A stretch of DNA of 64,000 bases from a virus, in the IMG/VR virus record IMGVR_UViG_3300032462_001516, positions 34,663 to 98,662 of that record; one strand, 5' to 3'. The notes beneath the pieces are model-generated. The model did not search any database. It was not told where the DNA came from and worked only from the letters and a program-made list of their open reading frames with translations. Both the position numbers and the translations under genes were made by a program. Of the stretch, positions 1-6,412 are shown in pieces (within the stretch, counting starts at the first letter, position 1; each line of letters starts with the position of its first letter).

Positions 1-238
1 TGAATTTGCCGCCCCTCAGTCGCTTCTCCAAAGTCTCGAAAGCTCTTTGGTAGGTGTAGACCTCGATTTTTTGACGGTCGTGATATAGATCGCCACCAAA
101 TAGAATATTGGTTATTCCTCGTTGTTCAGCAACGTCAAATACCCAATCAAGTGCCTTTAGGCAATCTTCCAATCGACCATTGGATCGCTTGTGCGGGTGA
201 ACGTGAATATCGCTAAAGATCAAAACTTCATCATTCAT
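1..238 (-). CDS. Calcineurin-like metallophosphoesterase, SbcD/gp47-like (partial)
   Basis: The 5' 79 codons of a minus-strand gene that runs off the window start. The N-terminus shows two metallophosphoesterase motifs: a D-x-H block (SDIHVHPH) about residue 9 and a GGDLYHD block about residue 50, which bind the two catalytic metal ions. In T4-like phages the SbcD/Mre11-like subunit gp47 has this layout and works with an SMC-like ATPase in recombination and DNA end processing. That specific assignment is inference, because the C-terminal part is not visible. The ATG overlaps the stop of the upstream DUF4326 gene, so the two are translationally coupled. Confidence 0.75.
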   Translation of the reverse strand, partial: MNDEVLIFSDIHVHPHKRSNGRLEDCLKALDWVFDVAEQRGITNILFGGDLYHDRQKIEVYTYQRAFETLEKRLRGGKF

Positions 239-522
239 ACCGATTCTCCGAGCAGTTCGAGAAGGACATCGCCATGACAGAGTTTGGGACGACACCAGCA
301 ACCCAGACGTTTTCCACGAAGGTCTTCAAGCGATGCCATTAAATCAGGTTGGGTCTTTATCCATTCCCGATATTTGTCAATGGCTTCATAACGGGTCGCA
401 ACTTTTGTCTCGGCCAAGCAACTTGGTTTATGACTGAAAGGGTTGCCCCAGATTGAAGGTCGTCCGATATAAACGTCGTACTCATCACGACCGCAGTGTA
501 CGATACTGGTTTTCATGTTCAT
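235..522 (-). CDS. DUF4326 family protein
   Basis: A 95-residue protein with the hallmark of the DUF4326 family: an N-terminal Y-I-G-R-P-S-x-W-G-N-P-F block (residues 18-29) and a C-terminal C-W-C-R-P-K-x-C-H-G-D block (residues 75-85). The family is common in phages and has no agreed biochemical function; the Cys/His cluster suggests metal binding. Either Met1 or Met3 could be the start. Its stop overlaps the start of the metallophosphoesterase gene. Confidence 0.8.
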   Translation of the reverse strand: MNMKTSIVHCGRDEYDVYIGRPSIWGNPFSHKPSCLAETKVATRYEAIDKYREWIKTQPDLMASLEDLRGKRLGCWCRPKLCHGDVLLELLGESV

Positions 523-607
523 GGGCGTATTGTGCCTAAACCAGTGCGTTCAATCAAGACAAGATAAAAAAATAGACGACTCGTAAATAGTCGTCTATAA
601 AGCAGAT

Positions 608-925
608 TTATTGATTTTGCATATCGGGCTTATCGGGCTTTTCCTGTCCGTCTCCACTGAGAACTCTTTCCAAAACGTCCCAGACGTTGTATGCTTTGAG
701 CTTCTGAGGAGCGGTGCCACCAGCCGGTGCGCCAGGCATCCCTCCCATCGGTGGAGCGCCCATGCCCATTCCACCACCCATCGGTGGCATTCCACCCATT
801 GGGGGAGCGCCGCCAGCAGGCAGTAATGCCCCAGGACCACTGATTCCACCAGCCCCGCCCGGTGGAGGCGGTGGTGGTGCAGCTTCGTTCAGTTTGAATT
901 CGAGAAATTTCTTGAAGGTATTCAT
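608..925 (-). CDS. Pro/Gly/Met-rich protein with capsid-targeting-like N-terminus
   Basis: The start is placed at the ATG at 925 rather than the upstream one. It is preceded by TACATAAGGTG, a variant of the TATATAA cassette seen before five other reading frames here, and it gives the N-terminus MNTFKKFLEFKLNEA. That matches the F-K-x-[WF]-[LMV] pattern and includes an L-N-E tripeptide resembling a T4-type prohead-protease site. The middle (about residues 18-75) is low complexity: a run of prolines, then repeats rich in G, A, P and M (PPMGGMP-like). The C-terminus is charged (GDGQEKPDKPD). Likely an internal head or scaffold-associated protein; function unknown. Confidence 0.6.
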   Translation of the reverse strand: MNTFKKFLEFKLNEAAPPPPPPGGAGGISGPGALLPAGGAPPMGGMPPMGGGMGMGAPPMGGMPGAPAGGTAPQKLKAYNVWDVLERVLSGDGQEKPDKPDMQNQ

Positions 926-929
926 CACC

Positions 930-936
930 TTATGTA
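930..936 (-). promoter_or_regulatory. TATATAA-type motif (variant TACATAA)
   Basis: On the minus strand TACATAA lies four bases (GGTG) before the ATG at 925. This is the same position as the TATATAA element before other proteins with an F-K-x-W-L N-terminus. It may be a late promoter with a very short or no leader, or a translation signal. Confidence 0.35.
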
Positions 937-1115
937 GTGACGAAAATCGGAAATTTCCCAAAAGGATCGAACCTGAATCGTTTTTGACTCTCTAAGGTAT
1001 CTGAAGCCAAGTCGCTGGAAGTCTCGGAACCGACAAGTGCGTTTTCAACTTTGTCGAGAAGTAACTTTACAAGTGACAAAAGCCGTGGTATGATACCAAC
1101 GTCCTGATCGGACAA
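930..1115 (-). CDS. Small hypothetical protein (TTG start)
   Basis: A 61-codon minus-strand frame ending five bases before the start of the Pro/Gly-rich gene. The predicted protein begins MSDQDVGIIPRLLSLVKLLL and has a plausible amphipathic helix, with a basic, aromatic C-terminus. It has no recognised motif. The TTG start and lack of a clear ribosome-binding site keep this weak, but spacing and orientation suit an upstream operon member. Confidence 0.3.
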   Translation of the reverse strand: MSDQDVGIIPRLLSLVKLLLDKVENALVGSETSSDLASDTLESQKRFRFDPFGKFPIFVTT

Positions 1116-1222
1116 CGCTTCTTGTGAGTCTGGGCGTGTGGGGCTTGCCTCATTATCAGACGAGGGTGGGAGTCAACCTAATGACCGGGTTTTAATGTTT
1201 GCACCAAAGCATAAGCAAGCGT

Positions 1223-1374
1223 CGGCTTCTATGGGTTGTCTGTGCCGTAATCAGACCACCCGGCTTCTATGGGTTGTCTGTGCCGTAATCAGACCACCCG
1301 GCTTCTATGGGTTGTCTGTGCCGTAATCAGACCACCCGGCTTCTATGGGTTGTCTGTGCCTCAATCAGACCACC
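1223..1374. repeat. 38-bp direct repeat, four tandem copies
   Basis: Four head-to-tail copies of a 38-bp unit at 1223, 1261, 1299 and 1337. The first three are identical; the last differs at GTAA to TCAA. There are no spacers, so this is not a CRISPR. Within each unit GGGTTGTCT can pair with AGACCACCC except at one position, giving one hairpin per unit. Because 38 is not a multiple of three, the array is not a protein repeat. The surrounding 1116-1400 stretch has no convincing gene. Confidence 0.9.
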
Positions 1375-1408
1375 CGCCTGCGAGTTGAATAAAATTTCAG
1401 ATTCCGTC

Positions 1409-1437
1409 TTGAAATTTTGTTTCGAGACGACTACTAT
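1409..1437 (+). promoter_or_regulatory. Sigma70-like promoter
   Basis: TTGAAA at 1409-1414 and TACTAT at 1432-1437 are separated by 17 bases, which is good sigma70 spacing. It would start a short transcript near 1444 that ends at the strong terminator at 1590-1639. Confidence 0.4.
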
Positions 1438-1485
1438 AACAGACACAAGCGAACAAAACGTCCGCACAATCAATTGGAGTTCATC

Positions 1486-1566
1486 GTGAACACTTTATCC
1501 CTCAGTCTATCGCTCTCTTATTCCTTGCTATCATTTAGCAACGGAGAAGGCTGCGTCCTGACTTAA
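1486..1566 (+). CDS. Possible 26-residue peptide
   Basis: A GTG-started 26-codon frame lies behind GGAG (spacing about 9) between the predicted promoter and the terminator at 1590. The peptide is dominated by alternating Ser and Leu. It may be a leader peptide, or the transcript may be non-coding. Confidence 0.2.
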   Translation: MNTLSLSLSLSYSLLSFSNGEGCVLT

Positions 1567-1589
1567 AGGGACAATTGTGGGGAAGAATA

Positions 1590-1639
1590 AACCCCCGGCA
1601 GCTTTCTCCAGAAATGGAAAAGCTGCCGGGGGTTTTTTT
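1590..1639 (+). terminator. Intrinsic terminator
   Basis: A 16-bp GC-rich stem (AACCCCCGGCAGCTTT with its complement at 1619-1634), a 13-base loop and a U-tract. It separates the repeat region from the tRNA array. Confidence 0.9.
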
Positions 1640-1644
1640 AGTTT

Positions 1645-1734
1645 GGGAGTAAGGCGACTGCTGGTTGTGTCGCACCTGCCTGTAAAGCAGGGCCTACAAG
1701 GTAAACATCGCAGGTTCAATTCCTGCTGCTCCCA
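1645..1734 (+). tRNA. tRNA-Tyr(GTA)
   Basis: The acceptor stem is GGGAGTA/TGCTCCC with discriminator A. The D-stem is GCGAC/GTCGC. The anticodon stem is CCTGC/GCAGG around CTGTAAA, which gives GTA. The variable arm is long, as in bacterial tRNA-Tyr, and the T-arm is GCAGG-TTCAATT-CCTGC. No CCA is encoded. It is the first member of the array. Confidence 0.93.
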
Positions 1735-1806
1735 CTGTGTACGTCAGATTTATTGTTGCGTCCTCACTCTTGTAGTGCGGAGGCAACTAATGAAAGAATA
1801 ACAAAC

Positions 1807-1878
1807 GGATCGGTAGCTGAGATGGAGTATCGCTGGCCTGAAAAGCCGGAGACGAGGATTCGAGCGACTCCCGATCCA
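1807..1878 (+). tRNA. tRNA-Phe(GAA)
   Basis: The acceptor stem is GGATCGG/CCGATCC with discriminator A. The anticodon stem CTGGC/GCCGG holds loop CTGAAAA, giving anticodon GAA. The T-loop is TTCGAGC. The T-stem GAGGA/GACTC contains two adjacent G.A oppositions, so it is imperfect and automatic tRNA finders may score it low. It lies just before the AlkB-like gene, whose start must therefore be downstream. No CCA is encoded. Confidence 0.7.
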
Positions 1879-1890
1879 CTGAAAGGAACA

Positions 1891-2451
1891 ATGATGGAAC
1901 CGATTTATTTGCCATCTGCTGGCAACGATATGAGCAGAGTGGTTAACTCTATTTTCGATGAAACGAAGGGTCTTGAATGGCTGACCGAGAGGTCTGCCCG
2001 GAAAGAATACTTCATGTCCACGAAAGACAGAGAGTATAGCTACGGGAACAGACATCAAGGCGACGTAATGTACAGAAGCAAGCCATTCAGTTTTTTAGTG
2101 GGACAGTTTATGGAGTACATAAACGAAACACAGAAATCTGAATTCAATGTTTGTTTTCTGAACCGCTACGAAAACGAACAACAGCACCTTGGATGGCACG
2201 CTGATGATTTTCCGGGAATGAGAGCCGATCAGTCAATCGCCGTGTTGTCGTTGGGAGCAGAACGGGAAATATGGTGGAAGGAAAAATCCTTCAAAGGAAT
2301 TATTCCACCAGAAAATAAACAACTGTTGGAACACGGCAGCATATGGATTATGCCTGTTGGATTTCAAGATGTTTATCTTCACAAAATTCCAAAACATGGA
2401 AAGCCTTGTGGAGAAAGGATCAGTTTGACATTCAGAAGTTTTGTTGATTGA
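1891..2451 (+). CDS. AlkB-like 2-oxoglutarate/Fe(II) dioxygenase
   Basis: A 186-residue protein of the AlkB superfamily, which oxidatively removes alkyl groups from DNA or RNA bases. The iron ligands are visible: H-A-D-D near residue 110 (HxD) and the distal histidine near residue 165. They are followed by the 2-oxoglutarate-binding R-x-S-L-T-F-R block near the C-terminus. N-R-Y-x-x-x-x-x-x-L-G-W-H precedes the first motif as usual. The start is put at the first ATG after tRNA-Phe, behind AAAGGA; 1894 is an alternative. In a phage it could repair its own nucleic acid or act on host tRNA, which would suit the tRNA-rich setting. The substrate is not readable from sequence. Confidence 0.85.
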   Translation: MMEPIYLPSAGNDMSRVVNSIFDETKGLEWLTERSARKEYFMSTKDREYSYGNRHQGDVMYRSKPFSFLVGQFMEYINETQKSEFNVCFLNRYENEQQHLGWHADDFPGMRADQSIAVLSLGAEREIWWKEKSFKGIIPPENKQLLEHGSIWIMPVGFQDVYLHKIPKHGKPCGERISLTFRSFVD

Positions 2452-2548
2452 CGGTAGAAGTCTGTATGTTGTCCACCGGCTTGCCGAGTTCAACGGGACT
2501 CTGAGCTAATGACTCAGACGAAAGATTGATGCTCCGATCAACAAAAAT

Positions 2549-2623
2549 GGCACGGTGATGCAATTTGGCAGACATCTCACGCTTAGAACGTGGGTTCTGT
2601 GGGTTCGAGTCCCACCCGTGTCA
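2549..2623 (+). tRNA. tRNA-Leu(TAG), short variable arm
   Basis: The acceptor stem is GGCACGG/CCGTGTC with discriminator A. The anticodon loop CTTAGAA gives TAG, which reads CUA. The T-arm is GTGGG-TTCGAGT-CCCAC. The D-arm resembles that of other tRNA-Leu genes here, but the variable region is only five bases (GTTCT), unlike the long arm normal for bacterial tRNA-Leu. The 2452-2548 gap before it holds several short hairpins and a T-loop-like GTTCAAC, perhaps tRNA debris. Confidence 0.8.
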
Positions 2624-2639
2624 CTTTCCTGGAAAACAA

Positions 2640-2725
2640 GGGTTCTGTTCCTCATGCCTGACTGTAAATCAGGTGACAAAAAATTTTGAGGCGGCTGTCG
2701 AGGGGTTCAACTCCCTCAGAACCCA
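2640..2725 (+). tRNA. tRNA-Tyr(GTA)-like, D-arm missing
   Basis: The acceptor stem GGGTTCT/AGAACCC is perfect. The anticodon arm CCTGA-CTGTAAA-TCAGG gives GTA, and there is a long variable region (GACA...TGTC) as for Tyr. However, only ten bases (GTTCCTCATG) separate acceptor and anticodon stems, so there is no D-arm, and the T-loop has an extra G. It could be a deleted, non-functional copy or an unusual minimal tRNA. Confidence 0.5.
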
Positions 2726-2764
2726 CTTCGGCTTTACAGCCGAATTTGATGGTGATAGAATCAT

Positions 2765-2841
2765 GCCCAGGTGATGCAACCTTCGGTAGACATCCGATAC
2801 TCAAAATATCGGTTTTACGGGTTCGAGTCCCGTCCTGGGTA
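2765..2841 (+). tRNA. tRNA-Leu(CAA), short variable arm
   Basis: The acceptor stem is GCCCAGG/CCTGGGT (first pair G.U) with discriminator A. The anticodon arm CGATA-CTCAAAA-TATCG gives CAA. The T-arm is ACGGG-TTCGAGT-CCCGT. The variable region is about five bases. Its D-arm is closely similar to that of the TAG gene 140 bp upstream, suggesting duplication of one short-arm Leu tRNA lineage. Confidence 0.8.
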
Positions 2842-2857
2842 CTTTGCGGAGAATGTG

Positions 2858-3388
2858 ATGGAAGAGAAATGCACGGAGTTGACTCTCGAACAATGTGAAT
2901 TTGCTTGCAAGATGGTTTGCCAGTGGATGAATATTTGCGAGGACAATAAGCGTGGATCAAGTTCGGCTGATGTCGATCATTCTGCCCTTTTGCGAAGGAT
3001 GTTGATGGGTGGGACGGTTCATAAAAATCCTCCACCAAAAAGATTCAGTTATCCTTGTTGGGGATTGGTTGAACAAGAAGAGATCGAAATCCAAGACATG
3101 CACGAATATGACATAGACATTGAAGGCATGAAAGGAACTGTGGTTGTCGATCAACATCGTGAATACGAATGGGTGGATAAAGAAAATAAAATCATCAAAC
3201 ACACACGATTGGGCATTGAGTATCAATATTCCGAACGTGAAGTAACACCAGATGCCAGACGTTTACGAAAGGGTTTGAACCCCGAAGACCATAAATACAC
3301 TGGTAAATTTTTGAAGAGATTGAATGATCCACCAACAGGAAAAGAAGAAGTGTGGAAAATGCAAGTGAGTGGCTTTTGTTCAGGATGA
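2858..3388 (+). CDS. Hypothetical protein
   Basis: A 176-residue protein that I do not recognise. It is rich in charged residues. The N-terminal half holds several cysteines (residues 4, 12, 16, 20 and 26), and a stretch near residues 75-100 is acidic (EEIEIQDMHEYDIDIEG). The start is placed at the ATG at 2858 behind GGAGA, after the tRNA-Leu gene; the frame is open further upstream only because it passes through that tRNA. It sits inside the tRNA array. Confidence 0.65.
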   Translation: MEEKCTELTLEQCEFACKMVCQWMNICEDNKRGSSSADVDHSALLRRMLMGGTVHKNPPPKRFSYPCWGLVEQEEIEIQDMHEYDIDIEGMKGTVVVDQHREYEWVDKENKIIKHTRLGIEYQYSEREVTPDARRLRKGLNPEDHKYTGKFLKRLNDPPTGKEEVWKMQVSGFCSG

Positions 3389-3499
3389 ACATCAGGCTGA
3401 CCCCGGTAGCGTAACTCGCCAATGATCGGTAAGTAACATCATCAAGGAAGATGAAACCACTAAGGAATAAAATGATGAAAAATAATCACGAAAGTTTGG

Positions 3500-3542
3500 G
3501 TAGCGTCTTTTAAGTGCATTCCGCACTTAGGAGAATCGCTAC
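3500..3542 (+). promoter_or_regulatory. Leader hairpin around a ribosome-binding site
   Basis: GTAGCG (3500-3505) pairs with CGCTAC (3537-3542), directly before the ATG at 3543. Inside it TAAGTGC (3511-3517) pairs with GCACTTA (3523-3529). The AGGAG at 3529-3533 is partly enclosed, so folding could limit translation. The 3389-3499 stretch holds no clear gene. Confidence 0.4.
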
Positions 3543-3995
3543 ATGGCAAAAAAAAGATGGTTCTCGGCATTCCTTCGGTATCCGAGAACAACACAAGAAC
3601 TAAGAGCAAACCAAGACCGCAATGATCCCTATGTCCGTGGAAAGAGACGAAACCTTCCCACGGCATGGGACGATCGGTTTGTTCGCAAGCAAAAATCATG
3701 GAAATATCTCGGTCGAGATCATCAATACCGAGAACAAGGTCATGGTTACGAGTGGCATGAATTCCAATACTCGTGGCGTGATACTGAACGGAGAATGATC
3801 GCCAGAACCATCATGGACTGGCTGGAACGACTTGGATGCTTCTACGAAACGATTCGTGGCGGCTTCCGTTGGTTTGGACCAGCATGGTGGATCAAAGGTC
3901 ATTGTCGCTGTTGTTATACACAATTGATTTCTGACACCCAATCCGAAGAGTTCGGAGATTGGTGTCCAAACCCGGACTGTTGCTTCCTTAACTAA
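3543..3995 (+). CDS. Hypothetical Trp/Arg-rich protein with C-terminal zinc-binding-like cysteines
   Basis: A 150-residue basic protein, unusually rich in Trp, Tyr and Arg. The C-terminus has C-R-C-C (about residues 122-125) and C-P-N-P-D-C-C (about residues 142-148), a pattern expected of a zinc ribbon. No known family is recognised. It starts immediately after a hairpin enclosing its ribosome-binding site. Confidence 0.65.
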   Translation: MAKKRWFSAFLRYPRTTQELRANQDRNDPYVRGKRRNLPTAWDDRFVRKQKSWKYLGRDHQYREQGHGYEWHEFQYSWRDTERRMIARTIMDWLERLGCFYETIRGGFRWFGPAWWIKGHCRCCYTQLISDTQSEEFGDWCPNPDCCFLN

Positions 3996-4005
3996 GAGAA
4001 AAACC

Positions 4006-4113
4006 ATGAACAAATTCACTCAAATCCTTGGACTCATCAAACCTATTACCCAAACCCATTATGGAGGGAACGATGAGAAGGTGGAACGAGGATTACAAGA
4101 TCACTCTGCGTGA
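4006..4113 (+). CDS. Possible 35-residue peptide
   Basis: A short frame beginning MNKFTQILGLIKPI that overlaps the start of the next gene by 41 bases. It has a weak ribosome-binding site (AAGAGAA). It may be a leader for the gene at 4073. Confidence 0.25.
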   Translation: MNKFTQILGLIKPITQTHYGGNDEKVERGLQDHSA

Positions 4114-4372
4114 GTGGAAAAAGCACCGTCGCTCTCATGTTGAGAGTAACAAAAGCTGGATAAATCGCATCGGAGTCAGCGCCTATGTCGTTGATTGTGA
4201 GCGTGATGAACAAAAAGGTCGATTCCGTAAGAAAGACGCTTTCGATTGTGGCAATACGCAGTGCAGAATTTGTCACAGCGACAAGTATCCCAAGCGGGAA
4301 AAACACGAACACGAATTGAAGTCCGATGTGGACTTCAAAGAACAACTCAAAGAGTTGCGTGGTGAAGAGTAA
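4073..4372 (+). CDS. Small basic protein with C-x2-C motif
   Basis: A 99-residue protein starting at an ATG behind GGAGGG. It is highly charged, with Cys residues at about 44 and 61 and a C-R-I-C pair near residue 66, and its C-terminus is Lys/Glu-rich. It is not assigned to a family. A GAAGG...CCTTC hairpin follows at 4380-4400, just before the next tRNA. Confidence 0.55.
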   Translation: MRRWNEDYKITLREWKKHRRSHVESNKSWINRIGVSAYVVDCERDEQKGRFRKKDAFDCGNTQCRICHSDKYPKREKHEHELKSDVDFKEQLKELRGEE

Positions 4373-4406
4373 AAGAAGACGAAGGTTTGAAAAAGCCTTC
4401 GTTTGA

Positions 4407-4483
4407 GTCCAAGTAGGCAAACCTCCGGCAAAGCCGCCAGATCGAGAGTCTGGTGTTTGTGGGTTCGACTCCCACCTTGGACA
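4407..4483 (+). tRNA. tRNA-Leu(GAG)-like, C33
   Basis: The acceptor stem is GTCCAAG/CTTGGAC with discriminator A. The T-arm is GTGGG-TTCGACT-CCCAC. The anticodon stem CCAGA/TCTGG encloses TCGAGAG, which gives GAG (Leu) but puts C, not U, at position 33. The variable region is five bases. The non-standard position 33 makes function and identity uncertain. Confidence 0.6.
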
Positions 4484-4560
4484 TTTTCTAAATCCTGTTC
4501 AACAATCAACGAGAATTGGGAGTGTCAGACAATGCAGTTAGAAAACGGCAGTTAGAAAAC

Positions 4561-4634
4561 GGCTCAGTAGGCAATCGGCAGACCACCCAGGCTTAAACCC
4601 AGGGATGCTGTGAGTTCAAATCTCACCTGAGCCA
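4561..4634 (+). tRNA. tRNA-Leu(TAA), short variable arm
   Basis: The acceptor stem is GGCTCAG/CTGAGCC with discriminator A. Anticodon loop CTTAAAC gives TAA. The anticodon stem CCAGG/CCAGG has a central A.A mismatch. The T-arm is GTGAG-TTCAAAT-CTCAC, and the variable region is short. A 14-bp direct repeat (CAGTTAGAAAACGG, twice) lies immediately upstream. Confidence 0.7.
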
Positions 4635-4649
4635 CTTGATTTTTAATAC

Positions 4650-4731
4650 GGCTTTGTGGTGAAATTGGCAAACGCACAGCACTCAAAATGCTGCGTCGAA
4701 AGACTTGTGGGTTCGAGTCCCACCAAAGCCA
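4650..4731 (+). tRNA. tRNA-Leu(CAA), long variable arm
   Basis: The acceptor stem is GGCTTTG/CAAAGCC with discriminator A. The anticodon arm CAGCA-CTCAAAA-TGCTG gives CAA. The variable arm is long (CGTCGAAAGACTT) and the T-arm is GTGGG-TTCGAGT-CCCAC: a standard class II tRNA-Leu. It is the last tRNA before EF-Tu, reproducing the tRNA-tufB order of many bacteria. Confidence 0.93.
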
Positions 4732-4817
4732 CTGTTTCGATTTCTGGATCTGGCTCTTACTCGTTGTGAGTAGAAACACCTTTTTTTGGTGGGGTTATAG
4801 AAGTCAAACCTCCAACG

Positions 4818-4841
4818 GTGATCTCGTAAAGATCACAGGAG
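4818..4841 (+). promoter_or_regulatory. Hairpin and ribosome-binding site before EF-Tu
   Basis: GTGATCT (4818-4824) pairs with AGATCAC (4830-4836), directly followed by AGGAG at 4837-4841, nine bases from the GTG start at 4850. The hairpin leaves the Shine-Dalgarno exposed and may insulate it from the upstream tRNA transcript. Confidence 0.5.
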
Positions 4842-4849
4842 AAAGTAAA

Positions 4850-6022
4850 GTGAAGAAAGTCCACATCAATGTCGGAACGATTGGTCACATTGACCACGGG
4901 AAGACGACTCTGACAGCAGCAATTCTCGCTGTTCAGTCCGAGAAGGGTTACGCAAAAAAGAAAGCATACGGCGACATCGCCAAGGGCGGCACCGTTCGTG
5001 ACGTTACCAAAACGGTAACGATCACCACGTCGCACGTTGAGTATGAGACGGATACCCGTCACTATGCTCACATTGACTGCCCCGGTCACGCCGACTATGT
5101 AAAAAATATGATTACCGGGGCTGCTCAAATGGACGGCGCTGTATTGCTCGTCAATGCAGCAGACGGTCCTATGCCTCAGACGAAAGAGCATATTCTGCTC
5201 GCTCGTCAGGTGGGCGTGCCGGATATTGTAGTATTCCTCAATAAGTGCGATCTTGTCAAAGACGAAGAATTGCTGGAACTGGTCGAGATGGAAACAAGAG
5301 ACTTGCTGACGAAGTATGGCTTCGACGGCGAGAAGACTCCGTTTATCCGTGGAGCAGCAAAACCTGCCTTGGATAATCCTGCTGATCCCGCAGCAAGCAA
5401 GTGTATTGTAGAATTGTTGGCGGCTCTGGATTCTTATATTCCTGACCCCAGCCGTTCTATCGACCGTCCCTTCTTGATGCCCGTCGAAGGTGTTCACAAT
5501 ATCGAAGGTCGTGGCTGCGTAGTCACGGGCAAGATCGAGCAAGGAACCATCACGGTCGGAACCAAAGTTGAAATCCTTGGGTTGACTGATATTCTGGAGT
5601 CAGTTGTCACCAGCGTCGAGGCTTTCAATAAGCAACTGGAATATGGAGAAGCTGGACAGAATGTCGGTTTGCTGCTGAGAGGCATCAAGGCCGATCAAGT
5701 TCAGCGTGGACAGGTTGTGGCACAACCACGAAGCATCAAGCCTCACACCAAGTTCAAGAGCGAAATTTACGTCTTGGGCAAGGATGAGGGCGGGCGTCAC
5801 ACCCCGATCTTCAATGGTTACAAGCCACAGTTCTTCTTCAGAACTACCAACGTCACCGGCCTTGTCCAAATGCCGGAAGGAATTGAGTTGGTCATGCCGG
5901 GCGAGAACACTTGCCTGTTTATCACCCTGGATAAGCCGATTGCTATCGAAAAAGGTAGTCACTTCGCCATTCGTGAGGGTGGTATGACAGTCGGTTCTGG
6001 CGTCGTGACGGAATTGCTGTAA
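4850..6022 (+). CDS. tuf: Elongation factor Tu, full length
   Basis: A 390-residue GTPase matching bacterial EF-Tu over its whole length. EF-Tu carries aminoacyl-tRNA to the ribosome. Visible elements are the P-loop GHIDHGKT (residues 14-21), [13 protein letters not shown], and the C-terminal beta-barrel domains with GRG, PHTKF and GGRHTPIF. The GTG start behind AGGAG fits the family's N-terminus ([12 protein letters not shown]). The effector (switch I) region departs from the bacterial R-G-I-T consensus: here it reads K-T-V-T, with the magnesium-binding Thr kept. Three back-to-back copies of a TAAAACGGCTG-type unit cover the stop codon. Placement behind a tRNA array suggests co-transcription. 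It is complete and not visibly decayed, so a working phage EF-Tu is likely. Confidence 0.96.
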   Translation: MKKVHINVGTIGHIDHGKTTLTAAILAVQSEKGYAKKKAYGDIAKGGTVRDVTKTVTITTSHVEYETDTRHYAHIDCPGHADYVKNMITGAAQMDGAVLLVNAADGPMPQTKEHILLARQVGVPDIVVFLNKCDLVKDEELLELVEMETRDLLTKYGFDGEKTPFIRGAAKPALDNPADPAASKCIVELLAALDSYIPDPSRSIDRPFLMPVEGVHNIEGRGCVVTGKIEQGTITVGTKVEILGLTDILESVVTSVEAFNKQLEYGEAGQNVGLLLRGIKADQVQRGQVVAQPRSIKPHTKFKSEIYVLGKDEGGRHTPIFNGYKPQFFFRTTNVTGLVQMPEGIELVMPGENTCLFITLDKPIAIEKGSHFAIREGGMTVGSGVVTELL

Positions 6023-6046
6023 AACGGCTGTAAAACGGCTGTAAAG
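6018..6046. repeat. Short tandem duplication at the tuf stop codon
   Basis: The 11-bp unit CTGTAAAACGG is repeated, with a third partial copy, over and after the tuf stop codon. Confidence 0.6.
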
Positions 6047-6049
6047 CAA

Positions 6050-6087
6050 AGCGAAAGCGTGGTATAATCAAATACCACGCTTTCGCT
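6050..6087. terminator. 16-bp inverted repeat after tuf
   Basis: AGCGAAAGCGTGGTAT at 6050-6065 is perfectly complementary to 6072-6087 around a six-base loop. There is no U-tract after it on the plus strand. It may be a terminator, a processing site or an RNA stabiliser for the tRNA-tuf transcript. Confidence 0.55.
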
Positions 6088-6130
6088 GCAACGGTTAAGA
6101 AATTTCCATTGGCACGCACCAGGCATAAAC

Positions 6131-6412
6131 ATGCGTCGAGAAACAACCATCATCGGCATGATAACAATCATTTTCATGATTGTCGTTTTCTTCATTTCAA
6201 GTGCCACTAATTCCAGCGATCAAGCCAAAATACAAAAATGGGCTAGTGACAACAAATATGTCATAGTCACATCTGAACGGTGTTTTTTCTACTCCGGCCC
6301 TTATTGGACGACTAAAAACACTCGGATTTACAAAGTCGATTTGGAAAATAACAAAACCCATTGGTTCCGATTCGGACTTTGGGGAACCGACACCGACATC
6401 GAGGAATATTGA
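6131..6412 (+). CDS. Small membrane-anchored protein
   Basis: A 93-residue protein with one N-terminal membrane helix (about residues 7-24, IIGMITIIFMIVVFFI) and a polar C-terminal domain. Two basic residues at the start suggest the C-terminus faces outward. No family is recognised. Its last codon overlaps the start of the next gene (TGATG). Confidence 0.6.
   Translation: MRRETTIIGMITIIFMIVVFFISSATNSSDQAKIQKWASDNKYVIVTSERCFFYSGPYWTTKNTRIYKVDLENNKTHWFRFGLWGTDTDIEEY

Noticed and set aside
1223-1374. CRISPR array
   Set aside because: Units are directly adjacent with no spacers, and no cas gene is nearby; it is a simple tandem repeat.
2452-2548. An additional tRNA before tRNA-Leu(TAG)
   Set aside because: An anticodon-arm-like hairpin (CTGAG/CTCAG) and a T-loop-like GTTCAAC are present but in the wrong order, and no acceptor stem forms.
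4757-5542. Minus-strand 261-codon frame over EF-Tu
   Set aside because: It is the antisense shadow of a clearly conserved gene with biased codon use.
5600-6207. Minus-strand frames at the end of EF-Tu
   Set aside because: They are antisense to EF-Tu and to the downstream gene and have no motif.
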